NCBI GenBank assembly: GCA_015059685.1
Contig: SUZW01000017.1
Coordinates: forward strand, 1-41,271
Reading direction: 5' to 3'
DNA: 41,271 nucleotides
DNA from: Rikenellaceae bacterium
GTDB taxonomy: Bacteria; Bacteroidota; Bacteroidia; Bacteroidales; Rikenellaceae
In this document: piece after piece, positions 1 to 7,948 of the stretch
Layout of the letters: every line of letters begins with the position of its first letter
How positions within the stretch are numbered: the stretch's first letter is position 1
The notes under the pieces: model-generated
Databases searched by the model: none
Seen by the model: only the letters and a program-made list of their open reading frames with translations
Told to the model about the DNA's origin: nothing
Program-made: the position numbers and the translations under genes

Positions 1-73
1 TATTATTATCAATCAATTTACTAAAGAACTGTTGTTCTGTAGAGTTATATACTCCTATCGTATATATTTTCAT
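1..73 (-). CDS. DUF488 family protein, N-terminal fragment (continues past window edge)
   Basis: The minus strand reads ATG at 73-71 and stays open to the window edge for 24 codons, beginning MKIYTIGVYN. That is the typical start of DUF488 proteins (Met-Lys-Ile-Tyr-Thr-Ile-Gly). The A of its ATG is the last base of the stop codon of the upstream DUF488 gene (TAATG), so the two are translationally coupled and probably one transcript. The biochemical role of DUF488 is not established. Only the first strand of the fold is visible, so the family call rests on this short match and on the neighbour being a clear DUF488 protein. Confidence 0.6.
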   Translation of the reverse strand, partial: MKIYTIGVYNSTEQQFFSKLIDNN

Positions 74-621
74 TATAAATATATTTTTCTTGACATTAAA
101 GTTTCTTCTTCTCCAAAAAGATTCATAATTCCATTACCTTTAGTTAGAATATTTATCACATCTATTTGAGAAACAGCTCTATTTATCTCTACAATGTGCT
201 GTAATGAAATATTTCGTTTGATTAATTCTTGCCCTATTAACTTACTGCGATGACACATTTCTGGCTCTGACTCGCTACACATAACTGCCAATCTTATTTT
301 TTTCTGATTGGCAACTATGAGTCGTTCTAGTCCTAATTTAAATGTCTCTTTGCGTGCCATTTTGGTATAATCAATTCGTCCATTAGTATAGCAAGAAGAA
401 TCATTCGGCAAACCTCCTAAAACATCACCCATATAAACATACCTAACACCTAAATTCGTTAGGACGTTTTGTAAAGCGGACTGATTAAACTGGGGGTTCC
501 ACTTTGAATATGGCGATGTACGAACGTCTACCAAGTATGCGATGTCAAATGATCTTAATTCTTCGATGAACTCCTCAATTGACTTATTGCCGTGACCGAT
601 AGAAAATAATGTAGAATCCAT
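73..621 (-). CDS. DUF488 domain-containing protein
   Basis: A 182-residue protein spanning one DUF488 domain. Family hallmarks visible are the N-terminal SIGHGNKS segment (residues 7-14), the DVRTSPYSKW motif (32-41) and the C-terminal cysteine pattern with C115 and C123-H124-R125. DUF488 proteins are small soluble proteins of unknown activity; the conserved Cys and Arg residues suggest a catalytic or ligand site, but no reaction is assigned here. The ATG at 621 sits about 10 bases from the predicted transcription start of a strong promoter (638-668), so the leader is almost absent. The stop overlaps the ATG of a second DUF488 gene. Base composition is visibly more AT-rich than the rest of the window, and a tRNA 3'-end copy lies about 220 bp away, which hints at acquisition. 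Confidence 0.85.
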   Translation of the reverse strand: MDSTLFSIGHGNKSIEEFIEELRSFDIAYLVDVRTSPYSKWNPQFNQSALQNVLTNLGVRYVYMGDVLGGLPNDSSCYTNGRIDYTKMARKETFKLGLERLIVANQKKIRLAVMCSESEPEMCHRSKLIGQELIKRNISLQHIVEINRAVSQIDVINILTKGNGIMNLFGEEETLMSRKIYL

Positions 622-637
622 ATGCTACAATTTTTAA

Positions 638-668
638 CAAAGATACGAAAAGTTTTGGACTAAACAAA
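638..668 (-). promoter_or_regulatory. Bacteroidetes-type promoter for the DUF488 pair
   Basis: On the minus strand TTTG (668-665), a 19-bp gap, then TATCTTTG (645-638). This is a full match to the phylum consensus and lies just upstream of the ATG at 621. Confidence 0.7.
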
Positions 669-811
669 AGAACTACAATAAATATACAATTGAACCAATG
701 TTGTTTTTTGTGCAATAGGTTTCGCATAGGTTCAACAAATGTTGCGGAGAGGTTTGATTTTGCCTAATTCCGCCACGGAACGCTGCAAAACCATGCGTAT
801 TTATACGAAAA
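669..811. other. Intergenic stretch, no convincing gene
   Basis: Between the DUF488 promoter and the first hairpin there is only a loose inverted repeat, TTGAACC (690-696) against GGTTCAA (729-735), each followed by a copy of AATGTTG. A 72-codon reading frame starting at 739 has no family resemblance and runs through hairpins and the tRNA-like copy, so it is not called. Confidence 0.5.
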
Positions 812-842
812 AAGGACGGAAATCACAACGATTTCCGTCCTT
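812..842 (-). terminator. Terminator-like hairpin with T tract
   Basis: A perfect 13-bp stem (812-824 with 830-842) around a 5-base loop. On the minus strand it is followed by a run of T residues. It lies immediately downstream of the tRNA 3'-end copy at 841-863, so that fragment has the same 'tRNA end then terminator' order as the intact tRNA. Confidence 0.6.
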
Positions 843-863
843 CGTACCCCCTCAGGGGCTCGA
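841..863 (-). repeat. Displaced copy of the tRNA-Lys 3' end (possible att-like scar)
   Basis: These 23 bases are identical to 995-1017, which hold the 3' acceptor strand and most of the T-arm of the tRNA-Lys gene. The rest of a tRNA is missing on this side: the sequence diverges after the T-loop and leads into a short inverted repeat (861-867 with 882-888). A tRNA 3'-end duplication is the usual footprint of site-specific integration, but the remnant of a decayed tandem tRNA would look the same. Confidence 0.6.
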
Positions 864-964
864 CTGCGCTACTTGCAGTAGGCAGTCGTGTGCTCGAAAG
901 TTTACACCCTCCCAACCTCCCTGGAAGGGAGGCGCATCCAGGGTTCTCGCTCCCTAATGGCGCA
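864..964. other. Short spacer with small hairpins
   Basis: Holds a 7-bp inverted repeat (916-922 with 926-932) and the right arm of the 861-888 hairpin. No coding signal is seen. Confidence 0.4.
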
Positions 965-996
965 CAAAAAAAGAGAAGAACTCTCGTTCTTCTCTT
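965..996 (-). terminator. Rho-independent terminator of tRNA-Lys
   Basis: A 10-bp stem (971-980 with 987-996) starting 3 bases after the tRNA 3' end. On the minus strand it is followed by seven T residues. Confidence 0.8.
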
Positions 997-998
997 CG

Positions 999-1071
999 TA
1001 CCCCCTCAGGGGCTCGAACCCTGGACCCCAACATTAAGAGTGTCGTGCTCTACCAACTGAGCTAAAGAGGC
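999..1071 (-). tRNA. tRNA-Lys (anticodon CUU)
   Basis: A 73-base cloverleaf on the minus strand. The acceptor pairs positions 1-7 with 66-72 (several G-U pairs); the D-arm has AGCTCAGTTGGTAGAGC; the anticodon stem is five pairs around loop CTCTTAA, giving anticodon CTT (AAG codons); the T-arm has GTTCGAG in its loop. CCA is not encoded. It has its own promoter (1105-1135) and terminator (965-996), so it is a single-gene transcript. Its 3' end is duplicated at 841-863. Confidence 0.93.
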
Positions 1072-1104
1072 ATTGTTGCGCTCGGAACTTCCCGATTGCG
1101 AGTG

Positions 1105-1135
1105 CAAAGATAAGGCAAAATTTCTTTTCCGCAAA
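1105..1135 (-). promoter_or_regulatory. Promoter of tRNA-Lys
   Basis: Minus-strand TTTG (1135-1132), a 19-bp gap, TATCTTTG (1112-1105), about 34 bp before the tRNA 5' end. Confidence 0.75.
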
Positions 1136-1324
1136 ACTTTTTTCAAAAAAAATACATTTTTCCTCGTTTTTTTGGCTTTTTGCTCGAAATTTAGACCGAA
1201 AAGAGCCTCGAGGTTGCAGCAAATATCCCATGAATTTATCCGTGTACTACTACTCGGGTTGCGCCAAATAATCATCCTGCAACTCCGAAAAATACCAAAA
1301 ATATATATAATTGTCGCCTTCCAA
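1136..1324. other. Intergenic spacer, A/T tracts only
   Basis: Runs of A and T, with no conserved reading frame, hairpin or repeat that I can support. Confidence 0.4.
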
Positions 1325-1356
1325 TTGCCATTTGTCAATTAAAATTTGTATCTTCG
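1325..1356 (+). promoter_or_regulatory. Probable promoter of the TauE/SafE gene
   Basis: ATTG (1325-1328), a 20-bp gap, TATCTTCG (1349-1356), a one-base variant of the -7 consensus. The -33 lies in a degenerate stretch of the CAATTGT heptamer repeat. Confidence 0.45.
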
Positions 1357-1382
1357 CACTCTCGAAAAAGGAAGTTGGGTCT

Positions 1383-2171
1383 ATGATGGATTGGCACATA
1401 GTGGTAGCGTTGCTCGTGTCGGGTACGCTGGTCGGTATAATCAACACCCTCGCAGGAGGTGGCTCGATTATTACGATGACTATGTTTATGGCTTTCGGTC
1501 TGCCAATAAATATCGCAAACGGAACAAACCGTATCGTGGTGCTGATGCAAAACCTTGCCGCCTCGATAACATTTATCCGCAAAAAGTCGTTCAATATAAA
1601 TCATGGCCTACTGCTATCAATCCCCGTAATCGTGGGTAACATAATAGGAGCTCTCGTATCGCACCACATGACCGACATGGTCTTCAAGATATGTTTTGGC
1701 GTGATACTGCTCGTCATAATGGTCTATCTCCTATTCGACAATAAAATCAAAATAAAGGAGGGACACAACATCAAGATAAAGCCACTGCACTACCTTTGGT
1801 TCTTCCTTATCGGCTTCTACGGAGGTTTTATCTACATCGGTATCGGATACCTCATCCTTGCCGTTACACTCTGGTTGATGCGAATGGATTTGGTGACCGC
1901 AAACGCCATCAAAGGCTTTGTAATTCTGCTCGCTACGCCTTTTTCGTTGGCCGTGTTTATGATTATGGGGGATGTCGATTACACCTTCGGTATCGTTCAT
2001 GGCGTAGGCAATATGATAGGCTCGTTCCTCGCCTCGCACTACATGGCGAATTGGGGCAAGAACTTCATAAAAATCTTTATGGCGGTAATTGTCGCAATCT
2101 GCTTTGCCGACTTGATGGGTTGGCTATCTTTGCACGATTTTTTCTATGCACTTTTGTCGATTAAGGAGTAA
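1383..2171 (+). CDS. TauE/SafE family membrane permease
   Basis: A 262-residue polytopic membrane protein of the TauE/SafE (former DUF81) family, whose members are predicted exporters or importers of small anions such as sulfite or organosulfonates. The substrate here is unknown. The family's N-terminal glycine-rich turn is clear (GTLVGIINTLAGGGSII in the first 30 residues), and about eight hydrophobic segments follow, the usual number. I chose the ATG at 1383 because it follows AAGGAAG and fits the family N-terminus; the in-frame frame opens at 1311, but those extra 24 codons precede the promoter. An ATG also follows directly (MMDW). It is monocistronic: its own weak promoter is in front and a hairpin terminator (2187-2204) behind. 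Confidence 0.85.
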   Translation: MMDWHIVVALLVSGTLVGIINTLAGGGSIITMTMFMAFGLPINIANGTNRIVVLMQNLAASITFIRKKSFNINHGLLLSIPVIVGNIIGALVSHHMTDMVFKICFGVILLVIMVYLLFDNKIKIKEGHNIKIKPLHYLWFFLIGFYGGFIYIGIGYLILAVTLWLMRMDLVTANAIKGFVILLATPFSLAVFMIMGDVDYTFGIVHGVGNMIGSFLASHYMANWGKNFIKIFMAVIVAICFADLMGWLSLHDFFYALLSIKE

Positions 2172-2186
2172 AGAAAATAAAACAAC

Positions 2187-2204
2187 AAAACGATTTATCG
2201 TTTT
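2187..2204 (+). terminator. Hairpin terminator after the permease gene
   Basis: A 7-bp perfect stem AAAACGA/TCGTTTT with a 4-base loop and T-rich arm. The same hairpin followed by CAATTGT heptamers recurs at 7246-7310, so this is a repeated module. Confidence 0.55.
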
Positions 2205-2209
2205 ACCTT

Positions 2210-2241
2210 AATTGTCAATTATCAATTGTCAATTGTCAATT
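2210..2241. repeat. Heptamer array, CAATTGT family
   Basis: About four consecutive 7-base units of the form TCAATTG with one variant, ending 11 bases before the uvrA ATG. Related arrays lie at 7272-7310, 39322-39351 and 41138-41170. Confidence 0.85.
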
Positions 2242-2252
2242 AAAAAAAAGAG

Positions 2253-5078
2253 ATGGAGGAGAAGATTAAAATTGAGGGTGCGCGAGTTCACAACCTCAAA
2301 AATATAAGCCTCGAAATACCTCGTAATGCGCTGGTTGTCATTACGGGCTTGTCCGGTTCGGGCAAGTCGTCGCTTGCCTTCGACACCATCTACGCCGAGG
2401 GACAACGCCGCTATATGGAGACCCTGTCGATGTATGCCCGACAATATATCGGCACGATGGAGCGTCCCGATGTCGATAAGATTTCGGGTCTATCGCCCGT
2501 AGTCGCCATCGAGCAGAAGACCACCAACCGCAACCCTCGTTCCACGGTAGGTACAGTTACCGAAATTGCCGATTTTCTGCGACTTTTGTTTGCTCGAGCA
2601 TCACGAGCCTTTTCGCCCGCTACGGGTGAGGAGATGGCGCACTACTCCGACGAGCAGATTGCCGACCTGATTTTGCGTGACTACGAAGGGCGCAAGATAG
2701 CCTTCCTGGCTCCCGTAGTGCGAGAGCGCAAGGGTCACTACCGAGAGCTCTTCGAGCAGTTTATCCGCAAGGGTTACATCTATGCTCGTGTCGATGGCGT
2801 GATACAGGACTTCACAACGGGCTTGCAGCTCGACCGCTACAAAACCCACTCGATAGAGCTTGTGGTCGATAGAATGGTGGCTCGCAAGGAGAGCCGTGAC
2901 CGCATTATGACCTCTTTGCGTGAGGCTATGCGCCAGGGTAAAGGGCAGATGGCGATACACGACTACGACACTGGCGAGATACGCCATTACTCACGCCACC
3001 TGATGTGTCCGACGACGGGCATCGCCTTCGAGGACCCCGAGCCGTTTACATTTTCGTTCAACTCTCCAAAGGGTGCTTGTCCTCGCTGCAACGGACTTGG
3101 TGAGGAGGCGGTATTTGATATCAAGAAAGTTATTCCAGACGAGCGACTGTCGTTGCGAGAGGGTGGTGTTGCGCCACTCGGCAAAGGGCGTGAAAATCTG
3201 CTCTTTGCAACGCTCGAAGCACTCGGCAAACGATATGACTTCACCCTCGATGACCCGATAGGCACAATCTCGGAGGAGGGCCTCAATGCCATCCTCTATG
3301 GCGACGATGAGCCTATGCTGGTCGAGGTGTCGGAGTATTCGTCGTCACGCAGCAGGCACATGCGCTCGTGGGAGGGTGTAGCCGAGTATATCAACGCTAC
3401 GACCGACGAGGAGAGCTCCCGCAAGGGCGAGAAGTGGCGAGAGCAGTTTGTGGCCTATCACAAATGTTCGCTCTGCGGTGGTAGCCGTTTGAAGGAGAAT
3501 GCCCTCTATTTCCGTGTTGCAGGCAAGAATATCGCCGAGTTGTCGGCAATGTCGATATCATCGCTCCGAGAGTGGTTCGATGGCGTTGAGGAGCAGATGA
3601 GCAAGAAGGAGCGCACCATAGCACGAGAGATTTTGAAGGAGATACGGGAGCGACTGCGCTTTTTGACCGATGTGGGCTTGGGCTATTTGTCGCTTGGTCG
3701 TGCTTCACGCACCCTGTCGGGCGGTGAGAGCCAGCGCATACGCCTTGCCACGCAGATAGGCTCGAAGTTGGTCAATGTGTTGTATATTCTCGATGAGCCG
3801 AGCATCGGATTGCATCAACGAGATAACGAGCGACTAATAAAGACCCTGCAACGACTTCGTGATGCGGGTAACTCGGTTATTGTGGTCGAGCACGACGAGG
3901 ATATGATGCGTGCCGCAGACTATATTGTGGATATAGGGCCGAAGGCGGGTCGTCGTGGAGGCCATATCGTAGCACAAGGTAGCTACGACGACATATTGAA
4001 GTCGCAGGGCTATACGGCCGACTACCTTGCAGGTCGTCGCACGATAGAGATACCTGCGGAGCTGCGAAAGGGTAGTGGTGAGAGCCTTGTGGTGCGAGGT
4101 GCAAGGGGTAATAATCTCAAAAATGTAGATGTCGAATTTCCTCTCGGCAAACTTATCTGCGTCACAGGCGTGAGTGGCTCGGGAAAGTCGTCGCTCGTGA
4201 ATGGTACGCTCGTGCCGGTCTTGTCGCACAAACTCTATCGCTCCTACGCCCAACCTCTTGAGTACGATACCATCGAGGGCTTGCAACATATAGACAAGCT
4301 CGTTGTTGTGGATCAGTCGCCTATAGGTCGTACGCCACGCTCCAACCCTGCAACCTATGCAAATGTATTTGCCGATATCCGCAAACTGTTCGAGATGACA
4401 CCCGATGCCAAGGCTCGAGGCTTCAAGGCGGGGCGTTTCTCGTTCAATGTGAAGGGTGGTCGTTGCGAGGAGTGTCGTGGTGCGGGTGTGCAGACTATCG
4501 AGATGAACTTCCTGCCCGATGTATATGTGAAGTGCAAGTCGTGTGGCGGAAATCGCTACAATAAGGAGACTTTGGAGGTGCGATATAAGGGTAAGAGTAT
4601 CAACGATGTACTAAATATGACCGTAAATATTGCGGTGGAGTTCTTCGAGGCGATACCGACCATCTACCAAAAGCTAAAGGCTATACAGGATGTCGGCTTG
4701 GGCTATCTTACACTCGGACAACCTTGTACCACCTTGTCGGGCGGTGAGAGCCAGCGCATAAAACTCTCGGCCGAGCTCTCGAAGCGTGATACGGGGCGTA
4801 CGCTCTACATTCTCGATGAGCCGACTACGGGCCTGCACTTCGAGGATATACGCTGTCTGATTGGCGTGTTGAATAAGCTGGTAGATAAGGGCAATACCGT
4901 GATTGTCATCGAACACAATCTCGATGTGGTGAAGGTTGCCGACCACATTATCGACCTCGGTGTCGAGGGAGGTGAAGCGGGCGGTGAAGTTGTAGCTACG
5001 GGTACACCATCGGAGGTGGTGGCTTGCAAACAGAGCTACACGGGTGAGTACCTTGCCAAGTTATTGCGCAGAAAATAG
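2253..5078 (+). CDS. uvrA: UvrABC system protein A (excinuclease ABC, DNA damage sensor)
   Basis: A 941-residue cytoplasmic ATPase, full length for UvrA, that recognises bulky DNA lesions with UvrB in nucleotide excision repair. Both ABC modules are present: Walker A at 32-40 (GLSGSGKSS) and 639-647 (GVSGSGKSS), and two SGGESQR signatures each followed by an ILDEP Walker B. Zinc-binding cysteine pairs are visible at C276/C279, C405/C408, C738/C741 and C761/C764. The ATG at 2253 begins [17 protein letters not shown], the standard family start. No promoter consensus is seen directly in front; the gene is preceded by a hairpin and a heptamer array. It converges with the LytTR regulator gene across only 17 bp. 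Confidence 0.97.
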   Translation: MEEKIKIEGARVHNLKNISLEIPRNALVVITGLSGSGKSSLAFDTIYAEGQRRYMETLSMYARQYIGTMERPDVDKISGLSPVVAIEQKTTNRNPRSTVGTVTEIADFLRLLFARASRAFSPATGEEMAHYSDEQIADLILRDYEGRKIAFLAPVVRERKGHYRELFEQFIRKGYIYARVDGVIQDFTTGLQLDRYKTHSIELVVDRMVARKESRDRIMTSLREAMRQGKGQMAIHDYDTGEIRHYSRHLMCPTTGIAFEDPEPFTFSFNSPKGACPRCNGLGEEAVFDIKKVIPDERLSLREGGVAPLGKGRENLLFATLEALGKRYDFTLDDPIGTISEEGLNAILYGDDEPMLVEVSEYSSSRSRHMRSWEGVAEYINATTDEESSRKGEKWREQFVAYHKCSLCGGSRLKENALYFRVAGKNIAELSAMSISSLREWFDGVEEQMSKKERTIAREILKEIRERLRFLTDVGLGYLSLGRASRTLSGGESQRIRLATQIGSKLVNVLYILDEPSIGLHQRDNERLIKTLQRLRDAGNSVIVVEHDEDMMRAADYIVDIGPKAGRRGGHIVAQGSYDDILKSQGYTADYLAGRRTIEIPAELRKGSGESLVVRGARGNNLKNVDVEFPLGKLICVTGVSGSGKSSLVNGTLVPVLSHKLYRSYAQPLEYDTIEGLQHIDKLVVVDQSPIGRTPRSNPATYANVFADIRKLFEMTPDAKARGFKAGRFSFNVKGGRCEECRGAGVQTIEMNFLPDVYVKCKSCGGNRYNKETLEVRYKGKSINDVLNMTVNIAVEFFEAIPTIYQKLKAIQDVGLGYLTLGQPCTTLSGGESQRIKLSAELSKRDTGRTLYILDEPTTGLHFEDIRCLIGVLNKLVDKGNTVIVIEHNLDVVKVADHIIDLGVEGGEAGGEVVATGTPSEVVACKQSYTGEYLAKLLRRK

Positions 5079-5095
5079 TCCTCTCGACCTTTGGG

Positions 5096-5860
5096 CTACG
5101 CCTCGAGTAGCCAATCTTTGAACTCGTGTACACGAGCCTTCGGAATAACAATCTTCTCGGGTGTTTCGAGCGTGAGGTTTGCCGTAAGACGGCTGCCAAA
5201 CCACACCGATATATCCTTTACCGACTTGCGTGAGATTATAAATTGGCGATTGGCACGGAAGAAATTTTGTGGCGACAGCTTGTTCTGCAGAGCCTCCAAG
5301 GTCTGCTCGACGATATACTTGCTACCATCGAAACAGTAGGCCGTAACACGCTCCTCGAAGGTGTGGAAGAAGGCGATATCTTGTACCTGCAGAGGGATAA
5401 TCTTATCACGGAAATGGACCAAGAATACCTGTTGCTCGCTACGACTCGATTGTGCCACACTCTTGATGCGTGAGGCATACTCTGCGTGGTCTGTCGAGGT
5501 TAGGCGGTGCCACTTGTCTATGGCACGATGCACACTCTCCTCGTTTATCGGCTTCAGGAGGTAGTCGATACTATTGACCTTGAACGCCTCGATAGCATAT
5601 TGGTCGTAGGCGGTGGTGAAGATTATGGGCGTAGAGATATCTACGCTGTCGAAGATGCGGAACGAAGCACCATCTGCCAGATGTATATCCATAAATACGA
5701 GGTCGAGCTGTGGTGCTGAACGGAAAAATTCGATGCTATCGACCACGGTGTCAATCATAGCTACAATCTCGATGTCGGCGTATATCTTGCGCAGTATGGC
5801 CGAAAGATTTTGCGCTGCAGCGGTCTCGTCTTCGATGATGGCTACTTTGATAGGCTCCAT
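5096..5860 (-). CDS. LytTR family response regulator
   Basis: 254 residues. An N-terminal receiver domain (about 1-120) has the acidic pair E10-D11, phospho-acceptor D58 in the VFMDIHLADG strand, and the switch/lysine segment FTTAYDQYAIEAF...LLKP. A C-terminal LytTR DNA-binding domain (about 150-250) includes the typical FFRANRQFIISRKSV stretch. It is the output partner of the histidine kinase directly upstream: the kinase stop and this ATG overlap (TAATG at 5860), so the pair is translationally coupled. Target genes cannot be read from the window; LytTR regulators bind short direct repeats in promoters. Confidence 0.93.
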   Translation of the reverse strand: MEPIKVAIIEDETAAAQNLSAILRKIYADIEIVAMIDTVVDSIEFFRSAPQLDLVFMDIHLADGASFRIFDSVDISTPIIFTTAYDQYAIEAFKVNSIDYLLKPINEESVHRAIDKWHRLTSTDHAEYASRIKSVAQSSRSEQQVFLVHFRDKIIPLQVQDIAFFHTFEERVTAYCFDGSKYIVEQTLEALQNKLSPQNFFRANRQFIISRKSVKDISVWFGSRLTANLTLETPEKIVIPKARVHEFKDWLLEA

Positions 5861-7179
5861 TACTTCTCCTCCTTGTTAAGTGGTAACTTCACGATGAACT
5901 CCTTGTCGTTGTCGGTAATCTCGATATTGCGGTTGAGCAGCAGCGAGTAGCGACTGTCGAGGTTTGAAAGACCTACGCCTGTGCCGCTGCTTGGCTCGAG
6001 CATTGGTCGTTTCTCGTTTGCCACGACGAGGTATTCACCCTCGGTGTAGATGCGGACACGGAAGAGCTGTTTGCTGCTTATCGTGTTGTGTTTTACGGCA
6101 TTACCGATAAGAGGTTGCAACGATATCGGTGGCAGTCGGTAGTCGAGATGGCTCTCTTCGATGTCGAAGTCGAATACAATCTTGTCGGCATAGCGTATTT
6201 TGAAGAGGTAGCAATAGGCCTCGGCAAACTGTATCTCCTCACGCAGCGTCACAAAGTTGGTATTTACACCATTCTGCGAGAGGTAGCGGAAGGTGTAGGA
6301 GAGCTGGTCGATATACTTCAGAGCTCGCTCCTCATCCTTCTCGCGTACGAGCATCGAGAGTGACGATAGCGAGTTGAATAGGAAGTGCGGATTTATCTGG
6401 CTTGCCAACATATTGTACTTTGTGGTGAGGTTTTCGTTGCGAAGCATCTCATTCTCGAGCGACACCTGCTGCTCACGATGTATGAGCGTGTAGATGCGGG
6501 AGTAGAGTACGACTACAGCCAACATAAACAACGATTTCAGTACTACGACAAACTCTATAATCTGTCGGCTCTTATATACCGGTATCACCTCGCCCGAGTG
6601 CATCAGTGGTACGGGCGAAATGAAGTATGTGGCAAATGTTATGAGCAGACATATTGCCGAGCGCAACAAGAACTGTTGCCAGGTCACATCACGCCCCTTC
6701 GAGTTCATTATCAACAACAAAACAAAGGCAAGAATGAAGTAGAATATAAATTGGTAGAGCACCACATGCCACTGTTCCGAGCCTCTATAGAGTGCGCCAT
6801 AGTCGAACTCCTCGCCATTGCGTTGCAATACACGACGCATTATGAGGTGGTCGGCCTCGATATACTTCTGCTCCGAAGCTTCGACCAACAACCTGTCGCC
6901 CTGCTCGAGGTTGAGCCAATGCACCTTTTGTCGGTCGATGTAGATGCTGTCGCCCGCCTCGGTTATGATGTATCCAAAGCCATCACCCGAGATTGAGAGA
7001 TTGCCCGTAACCTCTACGATTACACGGTTGTCACGCTCACGAACATTGCGACGATGGCCCGCATCGGACTGGTTTGCCACGAGCAACAATAGGTACGAGA
7101 AGTTGCAAACCAAACTCACAACTATCGCCACAAAGGCGTACCCCAAATAGGGTGACCGACTCTTTAATCTCTTAATCAT
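5860..7179 (-). CDS. LytS/YehU-type membrane sensor histidine kinase
   Basis: 439 residues. A membrane segment near the N-terminus (about 12-36) is followed by an extracytoplasmic region of about 100 residues, then about three further membrane segments (roughly 137-230). After a short coiled region comes the His_kinase domain with phospho-acceptor H265 in NPHFLFNS, and a C-terminal HATPase with the N-box-like LQPLIGNAVKHN. This is the architecture of LytS-like kinases that pair with LytTR regulators, as here. The signal sensed is unknown; the region outside the membrane has no recognisable sensor family. The ATG at 7179 lies one base from an AGCCATT heptamer array. Confidence 0.9.
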   Translation of the reverse strand: MIKRLKSRSPYLGYAFVAIVVSLVCNFSYLLLLVANQSDAGHRRNVRERDNRVIVEVTGNLSISGDGFGYIITEAGDSIYIDRQKVHWLNLEQGDRLLVEASEQKYIEADHLIMRRVLQRNGEEFDYGALYRGSEQWHVVLYQFIFYFILAFVLLLIMNSKGRDVTWQQFLLRSAICLLITFATYFISPVPLMHSGEVIPVYKSRQIIEFVVVLKSLFMLAVVVLYSRIYTLIHREQQVSLENEMLRNENLTTKYNMLASQINPHFLFNSLSSLSMLVREKDEERALKYIDQLSYTFRYLSQNGVNTNFVTLREEIQFAEAYCYLFKIRYADKIVFDFDIEESHLDYRLPPISLQPLIGNAVKHNTISSKQLFRVRIYTEGEYLVVANEKRPMLEPSSGTGVGLSNLDSRYSLLLNRNIEITDNDKEFIVKLPLNKEEK

Positions 7180-7180
7180 A

Positions 7181-7212
7181 TTAGCTTTTAGCTTTTAGCC
7201 ATTGGCCATTAG
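7181..7212. repeat. Heptamer array, TTAGCCATT family
   Basis: Tandem TTAGC/TTAGCCATTGGCCATT units immediately upstream of the kinase start codon. One of nine copies in the window, all in the same orientation. Confidence 0.8.
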
Positions 7213-7245
7213 TTTTTTAGTTAGTAGTCGAAAAACAACAAAATC

Positions 7246-7265
7246 AAAAACGATTTATCGTTTTT
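7246..7265. terminator. Hairpin terminator (second copy of the AAACGA hairpin module)
   Basis: An 8-bp stem AAAAACGA/TCGTTTTT with a 4-base loop. It ends the gamma-carbonic anhydrase transcript on the minus strand and separates it from the kinase gene. It matches the hairpin at 2187-2204. Confidence 0.6.
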
Positions 7266-7271
7266 ACCTTT

Positions 7272-7310
7272 AATTGTCAATTGTCAATTATCAATTGTCA
7301 ATTGTCAATT
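7272..7310. repeat. Heptamer array, CAATTGT family
   Basis: Five or more 7-base TCAATTG units with one variant, directly after the hairpin at 7246 and directly before the end of the gamma-carbonic anhydrase gene. Confidence 0.85.
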
Positions 7311-7316
7311 TGAAAC

Positions 7317-7844
7317 CTACTCCTCGTACCACGAAGCATAGAGGCGGTAGTCGTTGGCAATACGCTTGATAATCTGCTCGCGCTGCTCGGGGGTGACCTC
7401 CTTAACCTTCTTTGCGGGAACACCGGCATAGACCGAGTTTGGCTCTAACTTCGAGTTTGAGAGAACGAGCGCATTTGCTGCGATAATGCAACCTGATGCC
7501 ACAACAGCATTGTCGAGAATTGTTGCGCCCATACCGATAAGACAGTTATCCTCGATAATTGCACCGTGAATTGTGGCGTTGTGACCAACTGACACATCGT
7601 TACCGATATGCGTCTGCGAAGGCTTTGGCGACTTGTCGTAGAGGGTGTGAATGACCGTTCCATCCTGAATATTCGTGCGGTCACCGATGGTGATTTTGTT
7701 TACATCGCCACGCAACACCACATTGTACCAAATCGAGGAGTCCTTACCTATGGTAACATCTCCAATCAACACAGCCGTCTCGGCCACAAATGTTCCTTCG
7801 CCAACCTCTGGCGTATGATTTCTAACGCTTTTAATGTATGCCAT
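7317..7844 (-). CDS. Gamma-carbonic anhydrase-like hexapeptide-repeat protein (YrdA/PaaY type)
   Basis: 175 residues of left-handed beta-helix hexapeptide repeats. The three zinc-ligand histidines of the gamma-class are at H66 (VIHTL), H88 (SVGHN) and H93 (ATIHG), so metal binding is likely. Proven activity varies in this family, from carbonic anhydrase to unknown acyl-related roles. I start at the ATG at 7844 (MAYIKSVRN); the frame opens 11 codons earlier at 7877, but that extension (MANGQRLIAKN) is only translated TTAGCCATT repeat. It is probably co-transcribed with mazG, which ends 102 bases upstream with no terminator between, and it is closed by the hairpin at 7246-7265. Confidence 0.87.
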   Translation of the reverse strand: MAYIKSVRNHTPEVGEGTFVAETAVLIGDVTIGKDSSIWYNVVLRGDVNKITIGDRTNIQDGTVIHTLYDKSPKPSQTHIGNDVSVGHNATIHGAIIEDNCLIGMGATILDNAVVASGCIIAANALVLSNSKLEPNSVYAGVPAKKVKEVTPEQREQIIKRIANDYRLYASWYEE

Positions 7845-7851
7845 ATTTTTT

Positions 7852-7883
7852 GCTATTAGCCGTTGGCCATTAGCCATTAGCTA
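7852..7883. repeat. Heptamer array, TTAGCCATT family
   Basis: Four units beginning 7 bases upstream of the gamma-carbonic anhydrase ATG. Read on the minus strand it supplies an in-frame upstream ATG. Confidence 0.8.
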
Positions 7884-7948
7884 AATTAAAAATTAAAAAT
7901 TATTTTTTCAACTACTCACTACTCACTACTCACTACTAGCTACTCACT
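7884..7948. repeat. Two further heptamer arrays: ATTAAAA and ACTACTC units
   Basis: An A/T array with period 7 (ATTAAAA units, about 7884-7901) is followed by ACTACTC/ACTCACT units with period 7 (about 7911-7948) that run into the mazG stop codon. The ACTACTC family recurs at 29027-29053. Confidence 0.75.

Noticed and set aside
841..863. A second complete tRNA gene
   Set aside because: Only the 3' acceptor and T-arm are present; no anticodon or D-arm can be found next to it.
739..957. 72-codon open frame in the intergenic region
   Set aside because: It crosses two hairpins and the tRNA 3'-end copy, has no family resemblance and no promoter or start context.
1006..1342. Open frames over the tRNA gene and its upstream spacer
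   Set aside because: They overlap the tRNA and its promoter; low-complexity Lys/Phe content reflects A/T tracts.
1311..1382. Longer start for the TauE/SafE gene
   Set aside because: The extra codons overlap the promoter and do not fit the family N-terminus.
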